DNA from: Pontibacillus chungwhensis | Lineage (GTDB): Bacteria; Bacillota; Bacilli; Bacillales; BH030062 | Reading direction: 5' to 3' | Assembly (NCBI RefSeq): GCF_030166655.1 | Contig: NZ_CP126446.1 | Location: forward strand, 496,001 to 560,000 | DNA length: 64,000 bases | Part shown: piece by piece, positions 49,170-57,857 of the stretch | Layout: the number at the start of each line of letters is the position of its first letter | Numbering within the stretch: position 1 is the stretch's first letter | Translations under genes and position numbers: made by a program | The notes under the pieces: model-generated | What the model was told of the DNA's origin: nothing | Database searches by the model: none | The model's input: the letters and a program-made list of their open reading frames with translations, nothing else

Positions 49170-51338
49170 ATGGAAGTGGATGGAATCTTTAATGGGCTGA
49201 ACGAACAGCAGCAAAAGGCGGTTACGACTACTGAAGGTGCTGTAAGAGTTATAGCTGGAGCTGGTTCTGGGAAGACGAGGACTCTTACAAATCGGTATGC
49301 CTATTTAGTGAGTGAATTAGGGCTTGAGCCCTCTAATTTGCTTTGTGTCACATTTACGAACAAAGCAGCACAAGAAATGAGAAGAAGAGTGAAGAAGTTA
49401 GTCGGAGGAGAACGTGATACGGGGTATATTAGTACGTATCATGGCTTTTGTGTACGTATATTGCGGGAAGACATTCACCATCTATTTTACCCGAAACAAT
49501 TTCTTATTCTGGATACGGAAGATCAAAAGTCGATCTTAAGAGAAATCTACGAAGAGCTTGGCTTAAAAGTGAATGATCATAAGTTTGCTAGGATCTTAAA
49601 AAAGATTGGTGAGATGAAAGCAGATACTGGCTATGTCTTTGACCTGATATCAAGAGAGAAAACACTGGACCCAGAACGGGTAGAGGATCTGGACCGTAAA
49701 ATTATTCTGTCCTACTTAAAGAAACAAAAGAAGGTATATGGCCTTGATTTCGATGATCTTCTAAATTTCACACTCGTTCTTTTCGGTGAGTACCCGCGTG
49801 TATTGGAGAAGTGGCAGGAAAGACTCTACTATATTCAAGTTGATGAATTTCAAGATAGCAGTCCGAAACAATTCGAACTGATTCGGCTACTCAGTAAAGG
49901 ACATCAAAATGTATTTGTGGTTGGCGACCCAGACCAAACCATTTATGAATGGCGAGGTGCGGATCCGAAATTTATGGTGAATTTCGATCAGTGGTTTCCT
50001 CAGTGTCAAACGATTGTGTTAAACGAGAATTATCGTTCCACTCCGCAAATATTAAATGTTGGCAATGCCCTTATTAAGCAAAATAAGCTGAGAGTAGATA
50101 AAGATATGGTTACAGAGAACCCTGATGGCGTGAATGTCATTCATTATCATGGGAAGTCTGAGCAAGAAGAAGCGAAATGGATCGTTTCACGTATACAAAT
50201 GCTACAGAAGGAACATGGAGCTTCGTTAAATGATGTGGCTATTTTATATCGCGCCAATTACTTGTCTCGATTTGTGGAACAAGAACTCATTCATGAAAAC
50301 ATGGAGTACAGCATTTTCGGAGGGTTTAAATTCTTTGAGAGGAAAGAAATTAAGGATGCCCTTGCCCACCTCAGATTGTTGGCATTTGAAGATGACTTGT
50401 CATTTATGAGGGTTATTAATACACCAAGACGTCAGATGGGGAAGAAACGCATTGCTTTTTTAAGGGAGCGTGCTGAACAAGAAGGGGCTTCGCTTTATCA
50501 AACGCTTTGCAATCATATCGAGGATCCGGTCTTTAATCGAACAAAAGCCAAGGAATTCATTGAAGCGATTGAAGCAATGAAAGTAAAACGTCATGAACTT
50601 TCCGTTTCAGATTTGTTGCAGGATACGCTGCAGGCAACGGGGTATGAAGCTTTGATTCGGGAAGACGGAGATCATGAGAGGTTAGATAATCTGATGGAAT
50701 TGAAGCATTCGGTTGTGCAGTATGAAGAGGGGATGGGTGAACAAATCTCGCTTGAATACTATTTACAAATGCTTACGCTTTATACGGAGAATGATCGAGA
50801 GGATGAGCGGGAAGCCGTCAAATTGATGACCATTCATACTTCAAAGGGGTTAGAGTATCCCTATGTATTCTTAGTTGGGTTTAATGATCGGATCTTGCCC
50901 AATGAGCGTTCTCTCAGAGATCGGAAAGAGTACGCGCTTGAAGAAGAGAGGCGCCTAGCTTATGTAGCAATGACAAGGGCAGAGCGGGAACTTTACTTAA
51001 CGGAATCTGAGGGAGGAAACGGACGGGGCGAAAAGAAATACCCCTCTCGTTTTCTGTTTGAACTTGATGAAAGACTATATGAGCGTATTGGGTTTATTGA
51101 AAAAGAATTTGAGAAAGAAGCGAAAGAAGTTATACGAATGAACGCTCAACTCGATCAGACCCATACCTCTGAAGCTGATTTTAAGGAAGGACAGGTTGTA
51201 GAGCACCCTGTGTTTGGGATGGGAACGATAGAAGAAGTTGATGAGCGAAAAAGGATGTATAAAATCTACTTTGAAGAAATGGAGGTTACACGCCCCATTA
51301 GTTGGAATTTCAAGCGATTAAGAGGATTGAATAAATAA
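49170..51338 (+). CDS. UvrD/PcrA-family DNA helicase (YjcD-like)
   Basis: 722 residues. All SF1A helicase motifs in order: Q motif LNEQQQKAV, Walker A IAGAGSGKTRTL (about residues 30-41), CVTFTNKAAQEM, Walker B IQVDEFQDSS, GDPDQTIYEWRGAD, LMTIHTSKGLEYPYVF and YVAMTRAERELYL. The C-terminal HPVFGMGTIEEVDERKRMYK resembles the PcrA tail. Overall size and spacing fit the YjcD paralogue rather than PcrA itself, which is linked to ligA. A 3'-5' helicase in repair or replication-transcription conflicts is likely. ATG 49170 follows GCGGAGGTATC; the GTG at 49137 is unlikely. Confidence 0.88.
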   Translation: MEVDGIFNGLNEQQQKAVTTTEGAVRVIAGAGSGKTRTLTNRYAYLVSELGLEPSNLLCVTFTNKAAQEMRRRVKKLVGGERDTGYISTYHGFCVRILREDIHHLFYPKQFLILDTEDQKSILREIYEELGLKVNDHKFARILKKIGEMKADTGYVFDLISREKTLDPERVEDLDRKIILSYLKKQKKVYGLDFDDLLNFTLVLFGEYPRVLEKWQERLYYIQVDEFQDSSPKQFELIRLLSKGHQNVFVVGDPDQTIYEWRGADPKFMVNFDQWFPQCQTIVLNENYRSTPQILNVGNALIKQNKLRVDKDMVTENPDGVNVIHYHGKSEQEEAKWIVSRIQMLQKEHGASLNDVAILYRANYLSRFVEQELIHENMEYSIFGGFKFFERKEIKDALAHLRLLAFEDDLSFMRVINTPRRQMGKKRIAFLRERAEQEGASLYQTLCNHIEDPVFNRTKAKEFIEAIEAMKVKRHELSVSDLLQDTLQATGYEALIREDGDHERLDNLMELKHSVVQYEEGMGEQISLEYYLQMLTLYTENDREDEREAVKLMTIHTSKGLEYPYVFLVGFNDRILPNERSLRDRKEYALEEERRLAYVAMTRAERELYLTESEGGNGRGEKKYPSRFLFELDERLYERIGFIEKEFEKEAKEVIRMNAQLDQTHTSEADFKEGQVVEHPVFGMGTIEEVDERKRMYKIYFEEMEVTRPISWNFKRLRGLNK

Positions 51339-51370
51339 GAAAACGAGGCTCTACAGAGCCTCGTTTTCTT
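51337..51370. terminator. Bidirectional terminator between helicase and AraC-family genes
   Basis: AAGAAAACGAGGCTCT / AGAGCCTCGTTTTCTT perfect stem. Confidence 0.85.
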
Positions 51371-51423
51371 ATTTTCTAGTCATGTATAGCTTGTGTATGC
51401 TTGGGCGCCTTGCGCTATTGTTC

Positions 51424-52629
51424 TTAACTTCGATTTTGTTTTCGGTATTCGCTTGGAGAAGTTCCTTCATACTTCTTGAAGATACGTGAAAAATGAGACG
51501 CACTCTTATACCCGAATTGTTCGGCGACAGAAAGAATAGAACCATTTTGTTTAAGTAATGCTTTTTTTACTTCTTTCATCTTTTGGCGATGAATGTACTG
51601 CTGAAGAGACAGGCCTACTTCCCTTTTAAAGAGGGAAGAAAGATGCTCTGATCGGACCCCTAACTCTTTTGCCATCTTCTCGATCGTGATGGGTTTATGA
51701 AGGTTAGCCTGAACTTTTTCAAGGCATGCTTGCATGAGCGGGGAGTGTCCTTCTTTTTCTTGTTTTTGAATTTTAGACAAATAATCGTGGACCATAATCT
51801 TCTCTAAATGAAGAAGGTCTTCAATTCGATCCTTTTGCTCGATTTCATGCATGTAATAATAAGAAATGGATAAGGACTCGGTTTCATCCATGCCAACGTC
51901 AATGGCCGTGCGAGCTACTAACGTAACCGTTGCAATCAATCGATTCTTATAAGATCGCAGTATATTTTCCTTGCCATAAGCAGGAGTTGGATAGTATTTA
52001 GCGTGACTCAGTTCATCAATAGCGGATGGGTCTCCATTTCGCAGTTTGTGTAGGAATTTCTTCTCTAACTGATACGAACGCGCTAAGAATTGTCCATCTT
52101 CTTTGGTCGTTTCTCTTTTCTTTGGAATAAAGGTGAATTGATCAAACGTTTGATCAATAACGGGTGTAGTCCAATCATTCGCCAATAATGCGAGCAAGAT
52201 CTGCCCGTAGTAAAGGACTTGTTTCGTATGAACCACAGGAAGCTCTTTGTAATAAGCGAGTACCTTTCTTGAAACATAGATCGATTCTCTTTGTTTTTGA
52301 AAAGCCTTTTGAATGTCTTGGTTGTTTAAGTCCTCGTATAGAAAGGGACCTATACAGAAATAACCTGTAGGAATCGAGGCAAATGACTCGGTGTTAATGG
52401 CTAAAAAGTGGCGGTGGAATGGGTCCGTAATGTGATGGATACGGCCTTTTTGCTTCATTTTTTCTTGGATAAGCTTTCTTTCCTCTTGTTGTAGACGCTC
52501 TAATGGTGTTGGGATCTCTCCCAATGAAGTTTTATTCTGTGTATCGTACTCGAAGAAATAGACGGGTACTCTAGTCGAATAATGAAAGGTGAACAGAGCG
52601 CGTAGGGAGCTATCTGTTTTCATCTCCAT
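51424..52629 (-). CDS. AraC-family transcriptional regulator with long N-terminal domain
   Basis: 401 residues. The last 100 hold two helix-turn-helix units: ITIEKMAKELGVRSEHLSSL and ILSVAEQFGYKSASHFSRIF, ending YEGTSPSEYRKQ, the family signature. The first about 280 residues (FHYSTRVPVYFFEYD, YFCIGPFLYEDLNNQDIQKA) have no obvious cupin fold and look like the PocR/GAF-like sensory part seen in long AraC regulators of Firmicutes. Ligand and targets unknown; no adjacent operon points to a pathway. AAAAGGAGATT precedes ATG 52629. Confidence 0.82.
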   Translation of the reverse strand: MEMKTDSSLRALFTFHYSTRVPVYFFEYDTQNKTSLGEIPTPLERLQQEERKLIQEKMKQKGRIHHITDPFHRHFLAINTESFASIPTGYFCIGPFLYEDLNNQDIQKAFQKQRESIYVSRKVLAYYKELPVVHTKQVLYYGQILLALLANDWTTPVIDQTFDQFTFIPKKRETTKEDGQFLARSYQLEKKFLHKLRNGDPSAIDELSHAKYYPTPAYGKENILRSYKNRLIATVTLVARTAIDVGMDETESLSISYYYMHEIEQKDRIEDLLHLEKIMVHDYLSKIQKQEKEGHSPLMQACLEKVQANLHKPITIEKMAKELGVRSEHLSSLFKREVGLSLQQYIHRQKMKEVKKALLKQNGSILSVAEQFGYKSASHFSRIFKKYEGTSPSEYRKQNRS

Positions 52630-52736
52630 TACTATAATCTCCTTTTATTGTAGTCTATTCGTTTACATATAATAGCATTAAATTGCAAAGATGTATAAGG
52701 AATATGTGTTTTTTGTACAATTTTTTTAGGAGGTTG
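52630..52736. other. Promoter-proximal region of the AraC-family gene
   Basis: AT-rich. Contains a TTGTACAA palindrome (52713-52720) like the one near the BCCT gene; short palindrome, so weak evidence. Confidence 0.25.
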
Positions 52737-52912
52737 GGTCCGTTATGTTGATTGAGCGGTTGGGCTTGCTCGGGGACAACTCGCTTTCCTGCGGGGAGCT
52801 GGGAAGCCTCCTCGTTCGCTATCGCTCTCTGTGGGGTCTTCCCTAGGCTCCTTACCCCGCGGGAGTCTCGCAGTCCCCGAGCAAGCCCTGGCTGTAAGAA
52901 GAGGAACGGACC
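52737..52912. repeat. Large hairpin repeat, copy 3
   Basis: Outer arms GGTCCGTT (52737-52744) / AACGGACC (52905-52912); inner 16-bp arms 52762-52777 / 52873-52888 pair perfectly. Core shares CTCGCTTTCCTG, GCCTCCTCGTTCGC, CTCTGTGGGGTCT, CCTAGGCTCCTT and GGGAGTCTCGCAG with the other copies. Confidence 0.85.
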
Positions 52913-53010
52913 TGCCATCAGCTTCTGAAAGGAGGGGGGCGTTCATCCATACACTCCAACAAAGCTAAGGGTAAGGATCCAAAGTTTTCATATAAAAGTG
53001 GACTGTGACA

Positions 53011-53055
53011 AAAAAATCCCCCTTGCGACCGGAGAGGTGCAAGGGGGATTTTTTG
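53011..53055 (-). terminator. Terminator of pbuG
   Basis: AAAAAATCCCCCTTGC / GCAAGGGGGATTTTTT stem with 12-nt loop, ending 1 nt before the stop of the minus-strand gene; usable on both strands. Confidence 0.9.
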
Positions 53056-54366
53056 TTAAGCGCTATAGATTAAATACGGGATAAATAGGATGAATAGGAC
53101 GTACATCATGGGATGCATGTCTTTGTGTTGTTTGGATGCAATCATCGTAATAGGGTACAGGATAAAACCAAGTGCGATTCCTGTGGCTACACTACTTGTG
53201 AATGGCATCATCAGAATTGTGATAAAGGATGGGATCGCGATTTCTAGGCGATTCCATTCAATGGCTTTGGCTTCTGTTGCCATCATGGCACCTACAATGA
53301 TAAGAGCTGGTGCTGTAAGGGTGATCGGTACGATTGAGAGTACAGGTTCAAAGAATATGGCGATGGCAAAACAGATGCTCATAATGACTGATGTGAAGCC
53401 TGTACGTCCTCCTGCTCCGATACCGGCTGAGGATTCAACCATGGAAGCTGTTGTTGATGTTCCAAGTACGGCACCTACCATAGAAGCTGTACTGTCTGAT
53501 AGTAAAGCACGACCAGCATTTGGTACTTTATTGTCTTTCATTAAGCCAGCTTGAGAAGCAATGGCGATCAGCGTACCAGCTGTATCAAAGAAGGCCACAA
53601 ATAGGAATGTGAAGATAACAGGTAACACGGCCGGTGAAAGGGCGTTCGCTATATTGTCAGGTTGAAGGGCTACGCCTAGCGTTGGCTCAAGGCTTGGAAT
53701 GCCACCAATAATAGCTTCAGGCTTTTCAATCATTCCTGTTACTAAACCGACAACGGTCGTAATGATAATTCCATAGAAGATGGCGCCTTTCCAACCGTAT
53801 ACGAGCATGATAATCGTAATAATAAATCCAAAAACAGCTAGAAGCGTGCTCGCATCTGTTAAATCTCCGAATGCCACAATGGTGTCTGGATTGCTAACGA
53901 TTAAGTTAGAATTCTTTAAACCAATAAAAGCAATGAAAAAGCCAATTCCTGCAGATACGGCGTGCTTTAAGTTTTTAGGAATGGCGTTAATGATTTTCTC
54001 TCGAATTTTCAACAAGCTTAAAATCGTAAATAAAATTGCAGCGATGAATACGCCTGTAATTGCTGTTTCCCACGGGATGCCCATTGTGTTTACAACGGCA
54101 AATGTGAAGAAAGAGTTAAGCCCCATACTCGGCGCAATTCCGATTGGGTAGTTGGCAATCAGGCCAATCATAAGTGTACCGAATATAATCGTTAAGGCTG
54201 TAGCGGTAAACACAGCACCTTTATCCATGCCAGCTTGGCTTAAGATCGCTGGATTTACGATTAGAATATAAGCAAGCGCAAGAAAAGTTGTCATCCCAGC
54301 GATGGTTTCTTGTCTGAAGTTGGTTTCTCGTTCTCTGAACTGAAAGAACTCTTGTATGCGGTTCAT
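53056..54366 (-). CDS. pbuG: Hypoxanthine/guanine permease, NCS2 AzgA-type
   Basis: 436 residues, about 13-14 membrane segments. Typical sequence: RQETIAGMTTFLALAYILIV (start), PIGIAPSMGLNSFFTFAVV and VFFDTAGTLIA-like FLFVAFFDTAGTLIAIASQA, with GTSTTASMVESSAGIGAGG. Imports oxopurines with protons. Preceded by a purine riboswitch with a C at the specificity position, as for B. subtilis pbuG, which supports the guanine/hypoxanthine assignment over adenine (PbuO-type paralogues exist). GGGAGGATC precedes ATG 54366. Confidence 0.92.
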   Translation of the reverse strand: MNRIQEFFQFRERETNFRQETIAGMTTFLALAYILIVNPAILSQAGMDKGAVFTATALTIIFGTLMIGLIANYPIGIAPSMGLNSFFTFAVVNTMGIPWETAITGVFIAAILFTILSLLKIREKIINAIPKNLKHAVSAGIGFFIAFIGLKNSNLIVSNPDTIVAFGDLTDASTLLAVFGFIITIIMLVYGWKGAIFYGIIITTVVGLVTGMIEKPEAIIGGIPSLEPTLGVALQPDNIANALSPAVLPVIFTFLFVAFFDTAGTLIAIASQAGLMKDNKVPNAGRALLSDSTASMVGAVLGTSTTASMVESSAGIGAGGRTGFTSVIMSICFAIAIFFEPVLSIVPITLTAPALIIVGAMMATEAKAIEWNRLEIAIPSFITILMMPFTSSVATGIALGFILYPITMIASKQHKDMHPMMYVLFILFIPYLIYSA

Positions 54367-54389
54367 AGTTGATCCTCCCTTTATGCATT

Positions 54390-54552
54390 AAAAAAAGCCT
54401 CGGATAGGGTACTCTACCGAAGCTTACGTTCTACAAAGGGATCGCGTATCAAACCCTGAAATAGGTGAATGGATAAACGAAATCCCTTGTAGCCTAGCTA
54501 TTTACGGTAGCTTAGTAGATACGTTCGAGCCCTATTCTCGAACTTATACAAG
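54390..54552 (-). promoter_or_regulatory. Guanine-type purine riboswitch with terminator
   Basis: Minus strand. Aptamer 54552-54486: P1 CTTGTA/TACAAG, P2 GTTCGAG/CTCGAAC, junction GTATCTAC and L3 CCGTAAA are hallmarks; the residue matching position 74 is C (GGCTAC), which selects guanine/hypoxanthine. The expected A before that C is G, a small deviation. ATCCCTTGTAG (54483-54493, aptamer 3' side) can pair with CTACAAAGGGAT (54431-54442), giving an antiterminator-type alternative. The terminator lies at 54424-54390 with a seven-T run. Confidence 0.93.
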
Positions 54553-54823
54553 GAAATGAAGTGAAGTGTAGTGTATAATTTCATTTAATTGATGGCTTTA
54601 TCGCCACTTAAGCAACTTTAGCAGTATAGGGTAGTACCGTCAATACTCTTATTATTTTCGAAAAATTAAGTGTTTAAACAACAAGAAATAAGTTAAATGA
54701 ATAATTTTCCTTTACGAATGAGACAGGAGATAAGAAAATAGGAGATGAATGTGTTTCCAGTGGTTCCAATTAATAGAATAGATGATAAAATGGTAGAAAA
54801 TAGAAGAGTAAGGGAGGGGTCCT

Positions 54824-55783
54824 ATGGCGAAGCGCTGGATCCTATTGGTGGTTATGGTAATAGGCTTTGTGCATATTAAACCCGCACTCGTTCATGCGGA
54901 TGATCCGTTACTTGTATCACCTCGTAAAGAGTGGAGGATTGTCTTTAATACACCGCTTGATAGTGGGACAGTTTCGGAAGATTCGGTATACATAACAAGG
55001 TCAAGTGATGGAGAACGTATGAAGGTGCAAGTCAGTTTAAGCGATAATAAGAGAAAAGTCTTCGTTACACCACTTGTTCCCTATAAGTCTGACGAAACGT
55101 ATACGCTTCACGTTTCAAGTTCAATCACTTCTTTGCAAGGAGTAGCCATGAAAGCTCCTCAGACATTAGATTTTCAGGCGAAGGAAGGGATGAAGTATAC
55201 AGATCAATCGATTGAATACTTCCAGGAAATTGCATTCGGTGCCGAGTTTAACTCCGACGCCCTCCCCATTCGTAAATGGGAGATTAATCCACGTATTCAA
55301 GTTCATGGATCGCCTACAGATGAAGATATGAATGCGGTGAAATCTACCATTGAAGATGTGAATACCCTTCAATCTGCTATTGATGTAAAGCTCGTAGATA
55401 AAGATGCGAATATCAATATTTACTATGTTCCGATTGAGGAGTTTGGAAATTACGTGGACAACCCTCGTGAGGGGAATTGGGGATTGTTTTATTACTCCTG
55501 GGAAGCGGGGTATAAAATTACGAATGCGACGATCCTCATCTCAACAGACAAGCCATCTCAAGAGGGGAAGAGCCACTTAGTTCGTGAAGAAATTACCCAA
55601 TCTCTAGGATTACCTAGAGATTCATATAGCTATCCTGACAGTATATTCTTCCAGGATTACACCACTACTCAAGGGTTTACGGATCTTGATGCCACCCTTA
55701 TTCAAATGCTTTATGAAGATGAAGTTGAGCCGGGTATGGCACCTGACGAGGCGATTGATATTTTAATTAGTTTAAAGCCCTGA
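54824..55783 (+). CDS. Exported Big_5-module protein with DUF2927-like domain
   Basis: 319 residues. Signal peptide (WILLVVMVIGFVHIKPALVHA), Big_5-like Ig domain at about residues 30-125 (EWRIVFNTPLDSGTVSEDSV, YTLHVSSSITSLQG), then a domain with LVREEITQSLGLPRDSYSYP (about residues 250-270), which resembles the EExxQxLG core of DUF2927 proteins, probably metalloprotease-like. The Ig module is related to those in the proteins at 397 and 30197. AGGGAGGGG precedes ATG 54824. Single gene with a bidirectional terminator. Confidence 0.7.
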   Translation: MAKRWILLVVMVIGFVHIKPALVHADDPLLVSPRKEWRIVFNTPLDSGTVSEDSVYITRSSDGERMKVQVSLSDNKRKVFVTPLVPYKSDETYTLHVSSSITSLQGVAMKAPQTLDFQAKEGMKYTDQSIEYFQEIAFGAEFNSDALPIRKWEINPRIQVHGSPTDEDMNAVKSTIEDVNTLQSAIDVKLVDKDANINIYYVPIEEFGNYVDNPREGNWGLFYYSWEAGYKITNATILISTDKPSQEGKSHLVREEITQSLGLPRDSYSYPDSIFFQDYTTTQGFTDLDATLIQMLYEDEVEPGMAPDEAIDILISLKP

Positions 55784-55813
55784 ATGGACATTCTATAACG
55801 AATTCTAAATGGC

Positions 55814-55857
55814 AAAAAAAGCGGAGAACCTTTTCTTTAAGGTCTCCGCTTTTTTAT
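55814..55857. terminator. Bidirectional terminator
   Basis: AAAAAAGCGGAGA / TCTCCGCTTTTTT with AACC/GGT next to the loop; between two convergent genes. Confidence 0.85.
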
Positions 55858-55895
55858 TATTTAGTACCTTTCTTAAAGAGTGCTTAATGAGCCTG

Positions 55896-57437
55896 TTAGA
55901 TTTGTGCTTGAAGCGTTTCAGCCTGAAGGAGCTTTTGCAATTCTGATTTGTTTTTCTTCGAGACCAGAATATACAAGATATCGCCTTCTTGGATGACGGT
56001 TTGCCCATAAGGGGTAACAATATCACCCCTTCGTATAATGGCGTTTATGAGCGTGCCTTCAGGAAATTCAATGGACTCAAGACTTTGTCCGTTTATGGAC
56101 GTAGTAGGTGTCACTTCATATTCGACAAGCTCCACGTTAGCTTTCCCGATGGATATGAGTTCGAGGGAATGAACAGGGTTTTCACGTGCTTCCCCAGCAA
56201 GCTTGAACTTCTTCGCCAGTGGTGTAATGGTAGCCCCTTGAAGCAGTGTGGATGTAAGTACAATAAAGAATACGACGTTAAAGATCAGCTGGCTATCGTC
56301 AAGGTCTGCCATTAAAGGGAAAGTGGCTAACACAATGGGAACGGCTCCTCTGAGACCTGCCCAGGATAAGAAAAGCTTTTCTTTAATAGAAAACGGAAAT
56401 GTTCCGAGTGATAAGAAGACAGCAACGGGACGCGCGATAAAAATGAGGATGACAGAAAGCAATATTCCTTTCCCTACAACATCTGAAGTAAATAGTTGAG
56501 AAGGGAAAACGAGCAATCCTAGTATGACAAACATGGAAATTTGCATCATCCATGTGAAGCCTTCATTGAATCGCAAGATAGAGTGACGATAGGTTAATTC
56601 AGAATTGCCGATTACAAGAGCTGCCGCATACACAGCCAATAAACCACTGGCTTGCATGAGAGAACTTACACTGTACGTAAGTAAGGCAAATGAAAGGGCA
56701 AATAAAGGATACAGTCCTCCTGAGTCTAGATTAATTCGGTTAATCGACATGCTTCCAATTTTTCCAATTGCGAGCCCAACCGCTAATCCGATTCCCATCT
56801 GCCAGAAGAAAGAGCCGGCAAGCATGAAAACATTTGCTTCTGGTTGTTGAATGAGTTCGATAAATGAAATGGTTAAAAATACAGCCATCGGATCATTAGA
56901 ACCCGACTCGGCTTCAAGCGTTGCTTCAATGTTTCCTTTGACGTTCTTTCCCCTTAATACCGCAAATACAGCTGCGGCATCTGTTGAGCCTACAATAGAC
57001 CCAAAAAGGAACGCCTCTAGCCAAGAGATATCAAAAATAAACTTGGAAGCCACGCCTACAAGACCTGCTGTGATTAACACACCGACTGTTGCTAAAAGCA
57101 GGGCAGGGAACGCAACTTTCTTAATTACGCCCCATTTGGTTTCGAGACCACCCTCAAACAAAATAACGACAAGGGCAAAGGTCCCAACTGTTTGAGCAAG
57201 CCCTGCATTGTCAAAATACACAAAACCCAGGCCGTCACTCCCAACAAGCATCCCGACCCCTATAAATAAGACAAGGGAAGGGACGCCGAGTCGCGTAGAG
57301 AACTTTGTGACTAATACGCTTGTGATTAATAAAATAGCTATTAACATTATGGTTTGATTGGATTGAAATAGCTCTTCGATACAGAATCCCGTCCTTTTCC
57401 AACAACGCCTTTTAAACGCTCTTACTATCTTACCCAT
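55896..57437 (-). CDS. Monovalent cation:H+ antiporter, CPA1/NhaP2-CvrA type with RCK_C domain
   Basis: Up to 513 residues. About 12 membrane helices with VGSTDAAAVFAVLRGKNVKG and the ion-site region EAESGSNDPMAVFLTISFIE (about residues 175-194), then a C-terminal TrkA_C/RCK_C domain (about 425-505: YEVTPTTSINGQSLESIEFP, QEGDILYILV). Such proteins exchange K+ or Na+ for protons, gated by a nucleotide. The start is unclear: ATG 57437 has only a weak AAAAGAA site and adds a basic, membrane-free stretch; family N-termini begin near FQSNQTIMLIA (about residue 24). Confidence 0.85.
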   Translation of the reverse strand: MGKIVRAFKRRCWKRTGFCIEELFQSNQTIMLIAILLITSVLVTKFSTRLGVPSLVLFIGVGMLVGSDGLGFVYFDNAGLAQTVGTFALVVILFEGGLETKWGVIKKVAFPALLLATVGVLITAGLVGVASKFIFDISWLEAFLFGSIVGSTDAAAVFAVLRGKNVKGNIEATLEAESGSNDPMAVFLTISFIELIQQPEANVFMLAGSFFWQMGIGLAVGLAIGKIGSMSINRINLDSGGLYPLFALSFALLTYSVSSLMQASGLLAVYAAALVIGNSELTYRHSILRFNEGFTWMMQISMFVILGLLVFPSQLFTSDVVGKGILLSVILIFIARPVAVFLSLGTFPFSIKEKLFLSWAGLRGAVPIVLATFPLMADLDDSQLIFNVVFFIVLTSTLLQGATITPLAKKFKLAGEARENPVHSLELISIGKANVELVEYEVTPTTSINGQSLESIEFPEGTLINAIIRRGDIVTPYGQTVIQEGDILYILVSKKNKSELQKLLQAETLQAQI

Positions 57438-57575
57438 TTATTTCTTTTGTACTTCAGGTACATGGAAAGCTTGAAGTATAGGAAGATGTTGTATATTTAC
57501 TCATTTATTATTATATAAAAAAGACGTTCTGATCTCCAATTAAAGCTTCTGTTTATCGGTTAGACAGCTGTCCGA

Positions 57576-57604
57576 TTGACATGTAGGAAGGCATGTATTA
57601 CACT
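57576..57604 (+). promoter_or_regulatory. trp operon promoter
   Basis: TTGACA (57576-57581), 17-nt spacer, TACACT (57599-57604): a strong sigma-A promoter. Transcription would start near 57611, so the whole repeat array below lies in the leader RNA. Confidence 0.8.
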
Positions 57605-57617
57605 AGTTTACAAGTTT

Positions 57618-57776
57618 TAGAAGAGTTTAGTTTAGAGTATTTATTTTGAGATTTTAGACGTATGTAGAGTAGAGTTTATTCGTAGAATTAGTAACAGATG
57701 AGATTAGTTAGTTTAGATGAGTTGAGAATGAGATAGGTGAGTTGAGGAGTTTTTAGTTGAGTAGAGTTGAGCATAG
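57618..57776 (+). promoter_or_regulatory. TRAP-type (G/U)AG repeat array in the trp leader
   Basis: I count 26 non-overlapping GAG or TAG triplets. From 57700 to 57776 they run almost without a break at a 5-nt period (57700, 57705, 57709, 57714, 57719, 57724, 57730, 57734, 57739, 57744, then 57754, 57759, 57764, 57769, 57774). Four more at 57618-57635 are also 5 nt apart, with a looser stretch between. B. subtilis TRAP (mtrB) is an 11-mer that wraps 11 such triplets; this leader has more than twice that. mtrB is not in this window. Confidence 0.9.
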
Positions 57777-57825
57777 GTCCATCAAAGAAGATGGTTCCCC
57801 ATATATTTATCCTCAGACCATTTCA

Positions 57826-57848
57826 TTCTCCATAACGAATATGGAGAG
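57826..57848 (+). promoter_or_regulatory. Hairpin over the trpE ribosome binding site
   Basis: TCTCCATA (57827-57834) pairs with TATGGAGA (57840-57847) around a 5-nt loop and takes in GGAGAGG at 57843-57849, the trpE ribosome binding site. No terminator T-run is seen between the (G/U)AG array and trpE, so TRAP may act here mainly on translation. Confidence 0.6.
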
Positions 57849-57857
57849 GTGAGATTC

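Noticed and set aside
52655-52946. Open frames of 87 and 67 codons on the minus strand
   Set aside because: Both fall in hairpin repeat copy 3 and are low-complexity read-outs of the repeat.
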